Source: Peterkaempfera bronchialis (GTDB lineage: Bacteria > Actinomycetota > Actinomycetes > Streptomycetales > Streptomycetaceae). Taken from it: DNA of 64,000 nucleotides. Where the stretch lies: assembly GCF_003258605.2 (NCBI RefSeq), contig NZ_CP031264.1:2542001-2606000 (forward strand). The letters run 5' to 3'. This document shows, piece by piece, positions 37,381 to 47,683 of the stretch. Below the pieces are notes generated by a model. It saw nothing but the letters and a program-made list of their open reading frames with translations. It had not been told where the DNA came from and searched no databases. How positions within the stretch are numbered: the stretch's first letter is position 1; each line of letters opens with the position of its first letter. Made by a program: the position numbers and the translations under genes.

Positions 37381-38946
37381 GTGACCAGCGCCGACCACCT
37401 CGCGGGCTCTCAGGGCCCCCACGGCATATGCACGGGCCCTGCGCCCGCACCCCGCAGCCGGGCCCTCGCCGCCTGCCTGGCCGCTGCCGCCGCCTCCGCC
37501 GCCGTGCTCTCCAGTACGGCCCCGGCCGTCGCGCGGCCCGCAGCTCCCGCCGCTCCCGCCGCCAAGCCGAGCGGCAAGCCCAGCGGCAAGGCGAGCAAGC
37601 ACCCCGCACCGCCGGACCGGATGTCCACGGTGGGCGGCGAACTGCTCGGCCTGCCCGGCGTCCAGGTACGGTCCGGCGGCGACGCGCCCCGGCTGCCCGA
37701 GGAGATCACCGGGCAGTCCTGGATGGTCAGCGACGCCACCACGGGCGAGGTGCTGGCCGCCAGGAACGCGCACTGGGAGCTGCCCCCCGCCTCCACCCTG
37801 AAGATGCTCTTCGCCGACACCGTGCTGCCGAAGTTCCCCAAGGGCGCGGTGCACCGGGTCTCCCCGGAGGAGCTGGCCGACATCGGCGACGGCAGCAGCA
37901 TGGTCGGGATCAAGGAGCACCTCGACTACCGGGTCGAGGACCTGTGGCGCGGTGTCTTCCTGCGGTCCGGCAATGACGCGGTCCATGTGCTCTCCCATAT
38001 GAACGGCGGCATAGCCGCGACCGTCCGGGAGATGCAGGCCAAGGCGGACGACCTCCAGGCCGACGACACCCATGTGGTGAGCCCGGACGGCTACGACCAG
38101 CCGGGGCAGGTCTCCTCGGCGTACGACCTGACGCTCTTCGCGCGGGAGGGGCTGCGCAACGCGGACTTCCGGTCGTACTGCGCCACCAAGACCGCGAAGT
38201 TCCCGGGGGATGTGGACGCGAAGACCCGCAAGCGGGACGCCTTCGAGATCCAGAACACCGACCGGCTGCTCACCGGAGCCTGGGGGATGACCCCGTATCC
38301 CGGGCTGATCGGCGTGAAGAACGGTTTCACCAGCAATGCGGGCAACACCTTCACCGGCGCCGCCGAGAAGAACGGCCACACCCTGATCGTCACCGTGATG
38401 CACCCCGAGCCGGTGCACCCCAACCAGGTCTACCTGGAGACCGGGAGGCTGCTGGACTGGGGCTTCGCCGCACTGGGGAAGGTCACCCCGGTGGGCAGCC
38501 TGGTCGCCCCGCGCTCCGGCGAGGGCACGGACGCCTCCCCCACGCCGTCGCAGACCGGGCAGCAGGCCCGGCCGGGGACGGGCAAGGACGACGGTCAGGG
38601 CAACGGCACGGACGACGGCACGGAGGCCGTACAGGCAGGCAGCACCGACGGCGTCTCCTCGGGCTGGGTCGCGGCCGGGATCGGCGCGGTGCTGGTGGTC
38701 GGCGGCTGGGGTCTGGCCCGGGGCCGGGCCCGTTCCCGGCGGCGCTCGGCCTGGGCTGCTGCGGCGGCGTCCGCGGGCACGGTCGGCACGACCGGTTCGA
38801 CGGCGCTGGGCGCCTCCCGTACCTCCCGCACCACGGGTGGACCGGGCGTCTCGGGTGCACCGGGCGTCTCGGGCGGCGAGCGGGGCGGCTCCACCGCCGT
38901 CGGCGGGCGCCGCAGGCGGCGGCTGCCGATCGGCCGCCGGCGCTGA
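37381..38946 (+). CDS. D-alanyl-D-alanine carboxypeptidase (S11)
   Basis: 521 residues, GTG start. Signal peptide about 1-52, Lys/Pro-rich spacer, then the penicillin-binding fold: SxxK in PASTLKM (Ser138, Lys141), SGN at 196-198 and KNG at 313-315. A C-terminal membrane segment (about 430-450) precedes a basic, Arg-rich cytoplasmic tail, so it is anchored with its catalytic part outside. It trims terminal D-Ala from peptidoglycan stems. Confidence 0.93.
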   Translation: MTSADHLAGSQGPHGICTGPAPAPRSRALAACLAAAAASAAVLSSTAPAVARPAAPAAPAAKPSGKPSGKASKHPAPPDRMSTVGGELLGLPGVQVRSGGDAPRLPEEITGQSWMVSDATTGEVLAARNAHWELPPASTLKMLFADTVLPKFPKGAVHRVSPEELADIGDGSSMVGIKEHLDYRVEDLWRGVFLRSGNDAVHVLSHMNGGIAATVREMQAKADDLQADDTHVVSPDGYDQPGQVSSAYDLTLFAREGLRNADFRSYCATKTAKFPGDVDAKTRKRDAFEIQNTDRLLTGAWGMTPYPGLIGVKNGFTSNAGNTFTGAAEKNGHTLIVTVMHPEPVHPNQVYLETGRLLDWGFAALGKVTPVGSLVAPRSGEGTDASPTPSQTGQQARPGTGKDDGQGNGTDDGTEAVQAGSTDGVSSGWVAAGIGAVLVVGGWGLARGRARSRRRSAWAAAAASAGTVGTTGSTALGASRTSRTTGGPGVSGAPGVSGGERGGSTAVGGRRRRRLPIGRRR

Positions 38947-39004
38947 CCGGGCGCCGCCGCTGACCGAGTGTCCGGGTCGGCGTCCGTACGGGCCTCCGGG
39001 GCGG

Positions 39005-40096
39005 TCAGCCCGTACGGCGCCGGGCGGCGCCCCGGACCGCCTGCACCAACCCGGTCACCAGCGCACCGGCGGCAAAGGAGGCGGCCAGCGGGAAGGGGGC
39101 GGCCGAAGGCGCCCGGGGGGCGGGCGGCAGCTTGGTGAGCGAGACAGCGGAAGCCGGCGCGGGCGCGTACCCCGGCGCGAACTCCTCGCCGCCCGCCTTG
39201 CGATAGGCGCTCAGCGCCCGCTTGCGGGCCCGGTCGCGCGCTGCGTCCTCATCGGCGAGCGCCGTCCAGGAGGCGCAGAACATCAGCAGCCTGCTGACGA
39301 AGTTGATCCAGAGCAGCAGCGCCACCGGCACCCCGAACGCCCCGTACATCGACTTGGCCGCCACCCCGCTGAGGTACGAGGAGAGCAGCACCTTCAGCGC
39401 CTCGAAGCCGACCGCGCCGATCAGTGCGCCCTGCACCACCGGGCGGCGCCGCTGACCGGCGATCCGGGGGAAGGCGGTCAGCAGATAGGCAAAGAGGATC
39501 ATGTCGGCGCCGACCGCGATGACAAAGGTGGCCAGGCCCAGCAGCCAGGCCCCCGCACCGCTGCGCTCCAGCCCCAGCGCCTCGGCGATCTGCCCGGTGA
39601 GCGCGGTGAAGGCGGCGGAGGCACCCAGCGAGACGGCGGTGACCACGCCGAGGCCGACCAGCACCCCGACGTCCAGCAGCTTGCGCAGGATCACATTGCC
39701 CGGCTCCTCCTCCACCTGCCAGATGGTGCGGATGGAGGCCCGCATGGTGTCCACCCACCCCAGGCCGGAGATCAGCAGCACCACACCGCTGACCAGTCCG
39801 ACCGTGCCCGCGTTGCGCACCAGGACGTTCAGGTCGAGAGCGTTGGCGACCCCGGGCACCTGCCGGGAGATCCAGTGCCGGACGTCCCGGACCCGCTCGT
39901 CGGAGAGGGTCGAGGCGGCCACCGAGAGGGCCAGCGTGAGCAGCGGGAAGAGCGCCAGAAAGCCGAAGAAGGTCACCGACCCGGCGAGCCGGTTGCCGCC
40001 CACCGCGCTCATATGGTCATAGACGCGGTACGCCCGGGAGCGCATCACCCAGGCGATCAGGGGACCTAGCAGCGGCAGCCGGGTCAGGAAGTCCAT
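39005..40096 (-). CDS. YihY/BrkB-family membrane protein
   Basis: 363 residues, about six membrane segments. GNRLAGSVTFFGFLALFPLL, the GWVDTMRASIRTIWQ segment and a GVPVALLLWINFVSRLLMF helix are characteristic. The family was once annotated as ribonuclease BN but is an integral membrane protein of unknown transport or envelope role. Charged and Pro/Ala tail at the C-terminus. Confidence 0.88.
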   Translation of the reverse strand: MDFLTRLPLLGPLIAWVMRSRAYRVYDHMSAVGGNRLAGSVTFFGFLALFPLLTLALSVAASTLSDERVRDVRHWISRQVPGVANALDLNVLVRNAGTVGLVSGVVLLISGLGWVDTMRASIRTIWQVEEEPGNVILRKLLDVGVLVGLGVVTAVSLGASAAFTALTGQIAEALGLERSGAGAWLLGLATFVIAVGADMILFAYLLTAFPRIAGQRRRPVVQGALIGAVGFEALKVLLSSYLSGVAAKSMYGAFGVPVALLLWINFVSRLLMFCASWTALADEDAARDRARKRALSAYRKAGGEEFAPGYAPAPASAVSLTKLPPAPRAPSAAPFPLAASFAAGALVTGLVQAVRGAARRRTG

Positions 40097-40214
40097 GATC
40101 GCAACCTACCCGCCCGGCTGCCGGGCACACGCCGCCCGCTCCGGCCCCGGCCCCGGCCTTCGCCCCCGCCGCCCGCCCTTCGCCCCGCCGCCCGCCCTTT
40201 GCTGCGCCGCCCGC

Positions 40215-42521
40215 TCAGCTGGGGCTGAACGCCCGCAGCCGGTCGAGGCCGTCCCGGTCGGCACCCTGCGCCGGTGCGGGCACCGTGCCGCGCTGGGTCA
40301 GCGCCGTCACCGGGTCCGGCGCCGGCCTGCGCTCGGCCCAGGGGAGGTGCGGCAGCGGCGCGGTCTCGCCGAGGAAGACCCGCCGCACCACCCGCTCGGC
40401 GGCCCGGCCGTCGTCGAACTCGCAGAACCGCTCCCGGAAGGCCGCACGCAGCCCCGCCGCCGACTCGTCCCGCCAGGCGCCGGAGGTCAGCACCGAGATC
40501 AGCTCCTGCTCGTCCCGGGCCACCGCCCCCGGGGTCTCGCCGGGACGGCCGGAGAGCACATCCAGGTAGACGCCGCGCGCCTCCCGGTAGACCTCCCAGT
40601 CGTCGGCGTAGACGACGATCGGCCGGTCCAGGTTGGCATAGTCGAACATCAGTGAGGAGTAGTCGGTGATCAGCCCGTCCGAGGCCAGACAGAGCCGCTC
40701 CACCGAGGGGTGGCCGGAGACGTCGATCACCGCCCCGTCGGGGATCTGCGACGGCGTCTGGTCCTGCCGGTCGTGGAAGTAGTGCATGCGGGTGAGCAGC
40801 ACATGGCCAGGACCTAGGGCCTGCATCAGCCGGGCGAGGTCCAGCCGGGGCCGGTACGAGGAGCGGTAGTCGCGGTGGGTGGGGGCATAGAGCAGCGCCA
40901 CCGCGCCCTCCGGGATGCCCAGTTCGGCGCGGGCCTCCAGCACATCCTGGGCGGTGGCCGTGTAGAAGACGTCATTGCGCGGATAGCCGTACTCCAGCGT
41001 GGTGTAGCCCGCCGGGTACGCGCCCTCCCAGGCCAGGGTGGAGAAGCGGTTGCTGCTGAGGCTGTAGTCCCAGCGGTCCACCCGCTCCAGCAGCCGTTCG
41101 AAGTCCATCCGGGCCGCCGGGTGCTCCTGGAGGTCCAGCCCCATGTACTTCACGGGGGTGCCGTGGTGGGTCTGGAGATGCACCGTACCGGGCCGCTTCA
41201 CCGTGGAGTCCGGGAAGTTGACGTTGTTGACGAAGTACCGCGCCCTGGCCATCGCCGCCCGGTGGCGGCGCGACCCGGGGTGGACGAAGGGGATGCCCGG
41301 CGGCACCTCGTCCCGGCGGCGCCGGTCCACCACCCAGACCGTCTCGATGTGCGGGGCCAGCTCACGCAGCTTGGCGTGGATGGCGGCCGGGTTGCAGGAC
41401 GGCCCACGGTTCCAGTACGCGGCGAAGACCGCCAGGTCGCGGCGGACCGGCAGCCGCTGTGCGATCCGCTGGTACGCGCCGAGCAGCGGGCGCCCGACGG
41501 CGTGCCGCATCCGGCGCACCGCCCCGGGTGCCTCACGGCGCAGCCACTCCAGGGCCCGCAGCACCGCGTAGCTGCGCCGCCTGCCCCGGGCCAGCAGCCT
41601 CAGCCGGGCCGACTCGGGCCCGACCGCCGGCCGGTACCCGGCGGGGCGGTGGCGGCGGCAGTGCCGGGCGGCCCGCCGGAAGTACTCCCGCCGGGCGTCG
41701 GCGGGCACCCGGTCGGGGCGGCTGACCACGGTGTGCAGATGGTGCAGCATCCGGCCGTACACCACCGGCCGCCAGTGACCCAGGTCGGGCCGGGAGTCCA
41801 GGAAGGCGAAGACCCGGTCGTACTGGTCGAAGACGTCGAAGTGCTTGCGGCTGCTGGTGGAGAGGATGTTGCCCTGCCGCCGCTGCCGGTAGTGCACGCA
41901 GACCCGGTCGAGCAGCGCGATCCGCTCGGCGGCGAGCATCGACGGGTAGGTCCAGGGGGTGTCCTCGTAGTAGCCGGGCGGGAAGCGCAGGCCCTGCTGC
42001 TCCACGAAGTCCCGGCGGTACGCCTTGTTCCACACCACCATCAGCAGGCCGAGCAGCTCCGGGCGCTCGCCCACCGAGAAGACCTCCGGCCCGGGGCGGG
42101 AGAACAGCTCGGCGTCCCGGCTGCGCCGCACCTTGTGGTTCCAGTAGGAGCGCGCGTAGTCGTAGACCAGGATCTCCGGCTCGGCGCACTCCTCCAGCCG
42201 GTCGGCCACGGCGCGCAGGGCGCCCGGGGTGAGGGTGTCGTCGCTGTCCAGGAAGAGCAGGTAGTCGCCGGTGGCGACCTCCAGCCCGGCGTTGCGGGCG
42301 CGGCCCAGCCCCACGTTCTCCGGCAGGTGGAGCACTCTGACCCGGTCGTCGCGCGCGGCGGCCTCGTCGAAGATCTGCCCGCAGCCGTCCGGAGAGCGGT
42401 CGTCGACACCGATCAGCTCGAAGTCCTCGTACGACTGCGAGAGGACCGAGTCGATGCACTGGCCCAGGTACGCCTGGACCTTGTACGCGGGGACGATGAT
42501 GCTGAACCGGGGCATGGGCAT
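40215..42521 (-). CDS. GT2 glycosyltransferase fused to CDP-glycerol transferase domain
   Basis: About 768 residues from the ATG at 42521; ATGs at 42527 and 42515 are equally possible. The N-terminal GT-A domain (about 1-230) has FSIIVPAYKVQAYLGQCIDS, DDRSPDGC and DxD-like FLDSDDT. The C-terminal half (about 400-720) has the CDP-glycerol:polyol glycerophosphotransferase marks ALLYAPTHRDY and LITDYSSLMFDYANLDRPI. Such fusions build wall teichoic acid or related glycerol-phosphate polymers. It acts at the inner membrane face. Confidence 0.87.
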   Translation of the reverse strand: MPMPRFSIIVPAYKVQAYLGQCIDSVLSQSYEDFELIGVDDRSPDGCGQIFDEAAARDDRVRVLHLPENVGLGRARNAGLEVATGDYLLFLDSDDTLTPGALRAVADRLEECAEPEILVYDYARSYWNHKVRRSRDAELFSRPGPEVFSVGERPELLGLLMVVWNKAYRRDFVEQQGLRFPPGYYEDTPWTYPSMLAAERIALLDRVCVHYRQRRQGNILSTSSRKHFDVFDQYDRVFAFLDSRPDLGHWRPVVYGRMLHHLHTVVSRPDRVPADARREYFRRAARHCRRHRPAGYRPAVGPESARLRLLARGRRRSYAVLRALEWLRREAPGAVRRMRHAVGRPLLGAYQRIAQRLPVRRDLAVFAAYWNRGPSCNPAAIHAKLRELAPHIETVWVVDRRRRDEVPPGIPFVHPGSRRHRAAMARARYFVNNVNFPDSTVKRPGTVHLQTHHGTPVKYMGLDLQEHPAARMDFERLLERVDRWDYSLSSNRFSTLAWEGAYPAGYTTLEYGYPRNDVFYTATAQDVLEARAELGIPEGAVALLYAPTHRDYRSSYRPRLDLARLMQALGPGHVLLTRMHYFHDRQDQTPSQIPDGAVIDVSGHPSVERLCLASDGLITDYSSLMFDYANLDRPIVVYADDWEVYREARGVYLDVLSGRPGETPGAVARDEQELISVLTSGAWRDESAAGLRAAFRERFCEFDDGRAAERVVRRVFLGETAPLPHLPWAERRPAPDPVTALTQRGTVPAPAQGADRDGLDRLRAFSPS

Positions 42522-42760
42522 CCACATCGGGTCGACGGGCACGGTTACGCAGGTGCCCGAGCCGCGGGAGCCTTCCTCCGCCGGCGGGCAGGCGGACCGG
42601 CCGACAGCCGGTCCGTCACCTGCCTCAACGACCGAACGGCGCAACGGATACGCCCATCGGAGGGTGAAACGTGACCTTCTGTGCCCCCGGCGGACACCGT
42701 ACGGACACCCGGTGTGCCCGTACGGCGCGAACCGCCCGCGCCCCTCCGGCGCTGCCCCGC

Positions 42761-43321
42761 CTAGCCGCTGAACGCGTAGCCGTGCAGGGGGCGCCAGACC
42801 TCGTCGGTGCCGAAGCGGTAGAGGCTGAAGCCGGGCACCTCGAAGGCCGCCCGGAAGCCCTTCATCTCCTCGTACGCCCGGTCCAGCACCGGGTCGGCGA
42901 GGTTGTGCGCCACCGTGACATGGGGGTGGAACGGGAAGCCCAGCTCACGCGCGAGCGGTCCGGACCGGACCGACGCCTCCACCTCCCGGCACTCCTGCAT
43001 GCCCTCCTCGATGCGGACGAAGACCACCGGGGAGACCGGCCGGAAGGTCCCGCTCCCCAGCAGCAGCATCCGGAAGGGCCGGTGGACCGCCGCGGCGCGG
43101 CGGAGGTGGTCCTGCACGGCGGGCAGGTCGGCGACCGGGACCTCGGTCGGCGGCAGCAGCGTCACATGGGTGGGTATGGAGCGGGCCAGCGGGTCGCCGT
43201 AGCCGTCCCGGGCGTCCTGGATCTCCTTGCCGAAGGGGTCCGGGACGGCTATGGACACGCCGATGACCACGCTCGGCGGTGCCGCGTCGTCACCCTCAGC
43301 CGGTTCGGGTCCGGTGTCCAT
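42761..43321 (-). CDS. 2'-5' RNA ligase/phosphodiesterase-like protein
   Basis: 186 residues. Two HxT motifs, HVTLLPPTE (about 52-60) and HPHVTVAHNL (about 135-144), define the 2H phosphoesterase family acting on 2',3'-cyclic or 2'-5' phosphodiesters. It ends 239 bp before the GT2 gene and starts 6 bp after the trpS stop, so it is probably co-transcribed with trpS, consistent with an RNA-related role. Confidence 0.88.
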   Translation of the reverse strand: MDTGPEPAEGDDAAPPSVVIGVSIAVPDPFGKEIQDARDGYGDPLARSIPTHVTLLPPTEVPVADLPAVQDHLRRAAAVHRPFRMLLLGSGTFRPVSPVVFVRIEEGMQECREVEASVRSGPLARELGFPFHPHVTVAHNLADPVLDRAYEEMKGFRAAFEVPGFSLYRFGTDEVWRPLHGYAFSG

Positions 43322-43327
43322 GCGGGG

Positions 43328-44596
<1,269 letters not shown>

Positions 44597-44615
44597 TCAG
44601 CATGCCGCCCGTGGG

Positions 44616-46859
44616 TCAGAGGTTCGGTGGGGTGGGGAAGGGGGCGGGCCGGACCTCGATCTCGGCCATCCGCGCGACGTACTCGCGGTAGCGCCGGAGG
44701 GCTTCGCCGTGCCGCCCGGCCGCCGAGAGGGCGGCGACCAGCCCGAGGTGCGCCGACTCGTCATAGCCGTCCTGGCCGGTCAGCCGCAGGTACCAGCCTG
44801 CGGCGGCGTCCGGGCGGCCCAGCCGCAGGCAGCGCCTGGCGAGGGTGCGGACGAGGTCACGGTGCAGTTCGGCCAGGGCCGCGCGGGGCTGCTCGCTCCA
44901 CTCCCCGGTGAGCTCGCCGTCGTCGCAGAAGTCGCCGGTGTACATGGCGGCGGCCACCTCCAGCCGGCCCACCGGATCGGCGTCGGCCGCCGCGTCCCGG
45001 CTCCGCTGCGCCGCTGCGTCGGCGGCCAGGGCCGCGCGTGCCGCCGCGTGGAACCGTACGGTGTCGAGCGCGACATGGTCGGTGTCGATCCGTACGGTGG
45101 CGGGGTCGGTGACCAGGAAGCGGTCGGCCGGATGCCGCCGGGCCGGGTCGAGTACCGCACGCACCGTCGAGATCAGCACCGACAGGCGGCGATGGGCCAC
45201 CTCCGACGGCACCTGCGGCCAGAGCAGCGCGGCGAGCGCGGTACGGGTGACAGGTCTGCCCAGTCGGCCCGCCAGTACCTTGACCAGCTCACGCGCCTTC
45301 CGGGACTGCCAGTCGGCCGGGGGCAGCGGCGTCCCGGCCAGCCGTACCGCGAAGTGCCCCAGCGTCTCCACCGCGACCTCGGGGACCGGCGGCGGGCCGA
45401 TCGCGGCCAGCGGACCGGCGATATGCCATACGTCGTCCCGTACCCCGAGCCGGTGCAGCCGCTGCCAGGCGACGTCCTCGGCCAGCCGGTCCCCCGCACA
45501 GCGCGCCCGCAGCAGCGCATTGGTGGCCAGCGCCACCTCATTGCCGATGTCGCCCCAGATCGCCGCCGCCTCCACCAGCCCGGGGGCCCGGCGGGCGGCG
45601 GGCCCTCTCGCCGCCGCCCCTGTCGGAGGGGCCAGGTGCACGGCGAGCGCCGCCAGCTCCATCGCCTCGGCCAGCCCCGCCGGGTCACGGCGGCGCCCGG
45701 CCTCCGACCGGACGCGCGCCGCGTACCGCGCGGCTGCGGCGGCGTCGCCGGAGCAGAGCGCGACCCAGCCGGCCGCCAGCTCCCCGGTGACCGGTCCGGC
45801 GGCGCTGGGGAGGGCCAGCGCCCGGTCGGCGCAGTGCACCGCCTCGGCCGGGTCGTCGGCGTGGCAGGCCCGCGCCAGCCCCGCCCATGCCTGGGCCACC
45901 ACCTGGGCGTTGCCGTCCGGTTCGGCCATCGCCAGCGCCTCGCGATAGGCCGACGCCGCCTGCCAGGGGGAGCCACGGGTGAGGTGCACCCGGGCGATCA
46001 TCAGCAGCCCGAAGGCGGCCAGCGGAGAGCCCTCCTGCTGCCACAGGGTGAGCGCCCGGTCGGCGTCGCCGCGCGCGGCGTCCAACTCGCTCAGCCCCAG
46101 CCATGCCTCGGCGCGGTTGTGCAGGGCCAGCGCCAGCAGCGTCCGCTGCGCGGCCGGCTCGCCGAGGCCGATCGCCTCGGTGAGTTCGTCCACGGCCTCA
46201 CGGCAGCGCCCCTCCTCGACCAGGCGGGACCCGGTGTTGGAGCGGATGCGCAGTTGCAGCTCGATGTCTCCCGCCCGCTCGGCCGCCGCGAACGCCCGGG
46301 CGTAGGCGTAGGCATTGGCGGCCCGGTCGCCCTCGCTGAACGCGGCCAGCGCCTGGGCGAGGTAGGCCGCCGCGAGCGCCGCGTCGTCACGGCTGCGCTC
46401 TGCGGCCTGTACGGCCTCGTCGGCGAGTCGCCGTGCCTGCGGCCCGTCGCCCCGCGCCCAGCGCGACGCCGACCAGCCGGCCAGCACCTGGGCCCGGTCA
46501 CCCCAGCACGGCTCGGCGTCTCCGGTGTCTCCGGTGTCTCCGGCGTCTCCGGTGGGCAGGGCCGCGCGCCTGTAGAGCGACTCGGCGGCGTCGAACTCGC
46601 CTCGCTGGTGCAGCAGTCGGCCGAGCCGCCAGGCCGATGCTGCGGGGAGCGGCGCATCCGCTGGCAGTGCCGCAAGGTGCCGCCCCTCGCGCAGAGCCGA
46701 CTCCACCGACAGTTCGTCATCGTCCCACCGGCAGGTCGGGCACGGTGGCGCGGCGGTACCGGGATCAGGCTCCCGGGCGGCGTCCGCAGACCCTCCAGCG
46801 CCGGTGGTCACCGCGCCAGAATACTCGCGGCGGCCAAGGCCGGGCCGGGCACCCTTCAC
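44616..46859 (-). CDS. TPR regulator with C-terminal SARP domain
   Basis: 747 residues, GTG at 46859; a second GTG at 46811 is possible. Residues about 40-480 are Ala/Leu-rich helical repeats of TPR type (RLGRLLHQRGEFDAAESLY, LALHNRAEAWLGLSELDAA). About 500-590 is an OmpR-like winged helix (LGHFAVRLAGTPLPPADW, RKARELVKVLAGRLGRPVTR), and 600-740 a bacterial transcriptional activation domain. The order is the reverse of AfsR-type SARPs, where DNA binding is N-terminal. It may regulate specialised metabolism; no cluster is adjacent. Confidence 0.85.
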   Translation of the reverse strand: MKGARPGLGRREYSGAVTTGAGGSADAAREPDPGTAAPPCPTCRWDDDELSVESALREGRHLAALPADAPLPAASAWRLGRLLHQRGEFDAAESLYRRAALPTGDAGDTGDTGDAEPCWGDRAQVLAGWSASRWARGDGPQARRLADEAVQAAERSRDDAALAAAYLAQALAAFSEGDRAANAYAYARAFAAAERAGDIELQLRIRSNTGSRLVEEGRCREAVDELTEAIGLGEPAAQRTLLALALHNRAEAWLGLSELDAARGDADRALTLWQQEGSPLAAFGLLMIARVHLTRGSPWQAASAYREALAMAEPDGNAQVVAQAWAGLARACHADDPAEAVHCADRALALPSAAGPVTGELAAGWVALCSGDAAAAARYAARVRSEAGRRRDPAGLAEAMELAALAVHLAPPTGAAARGPAARRAPGLVEAAAIWGDIGNEVALATNALLRARCAGDRLAEDVAWQRLHRLGVRDDVWHIAGPLAAIGPPPVPEVAVETLGHFAVRLAGTPLPPADWQSRKARELVKVLAGRLGRPVTRTALAALLWPQVPSEVAHRRLSVLISTVRAVLDPARRHPADRFLVTDPATVRIDTDHVALDTVRFHAAARAALAADAAAQRSRDAAADADPVGRLEVAAAMYTGDFCDDGELTGEWSEQPRAALAELHRDLVRTLARRCLRLGRPDAAAGWYLRLTGQDGYDESAHLGLVAALSAAGRHGEALRRYREYVARMAEIEVRPAPFPTPPNL

Positions 46860-46897
46860 TTTCCGGAGCTACGGGGTCGGCCTGCTGCCCGCCGCGA

Positions 46898-47485
46898 TCA
46901 GATCCGGTCGGCCACCTTCCGGGCCAGCTCCTCCATGGGTGCGCGGTTCTCCGCCGGATCGTTGAGGCGCACCAGGTGGATCGCGACCCACCGGTCCGAC
47001 CTGCGCAGGAAGACCGCGTCCTCCTCGGCGTACGCCTCGTCGGCGACACCGGGCAGTGGTCTGAAGGCGTGTTCGAGTGAGCGGTCGATGTCGAGGTACT
47101 TCTTTGCTCCGTCCCCGACATAGATCTCCAGCTGGGCGGTCGGCCCGTCGACGGGAGCGGTGTAGGTGCAGGTGTCCGCGACCCGGGTCGCGGGGTTCAG
47201 CGGCGTACCGGCCAGCTTCCGGGCCTCCTGCGGGGAGACCAGCGTGCAGGGGTCCACCTCCGCCGGAGCCGCCGACTCGGGGGCCGTTGTCTCCGGGGCT
47301 GCCGTCTCGGGGGTCACCGACTCCGGGGCCGCCGTCTTCGGGGCCACCGACTCCGGGGCCGTCGCAGCGGGCTTGCCCCCGGTGGACGGCACCTGGATGG
47401 TGCACCCGGCCAGCGCGGCCAGCACCAGTACGGCCAGCGGCAGCAGCGGCGACGGCGGGCGGATGCGGGTACGGCTCATCGGCAC
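46898..47485 (-). CDS. DUF3558-family lipoprotein
   Basis: 195 residues from the GTG at 47485 with AGGAGA upstream. Signal peptide with lipobox LAGC (Cys28), then a spacer of PES/PET-type repeats (about 40-75), then the DUF3558-like domain beginning VDPCTLVSPQEARKLAG with paired Cys in ADTCTYTA. Function unknown; such lipoproteins are common in actinomycetes. Confidence 0.8.
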   Translation of the reverse strand: MPMSRTRIRPPSPLLPLAVLVLAALAGCTIQVPSTGGKPAATAPESVAPKTAAPESVTPETAAPETTAPESAAPAEVDPCTLVSPQEARKLAGTPLNPATRVADTCTYTAPVDGPTAQLEIYVGDGAKKYLDIDRSLEHAFRPLPGVADEAYAEEDAVFLRRSDRWVAIHLVRLNDPAENRAPMEELARKVADRI

Positions 47486-47683
47486 GGTCGTCTCCTGTCA
47501 GCCTTGCACCGGGCCCCGCACAGCGGGGTACGAGGTGACGTGAGCATCGCGGAGGACGTCGGTCCCCCTGCCCGACCGCCCTCCGCGACACCGTCATGGA
47601 CCATCATCGGCACGGGTGTTGGCGCCCTGTTCGGGAATCCTTCAGGTGGCCCGCCGCCAGGACCGCCGCAGGTCCTACGGGGG

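Noticed and set aside
42699-42723. Inverted repeat GTACGGACACC/GGTGTGCCCGTAC as terminator or operator
   Set aside because: Arms need two unpaired bases and the position fits neither gene end well.
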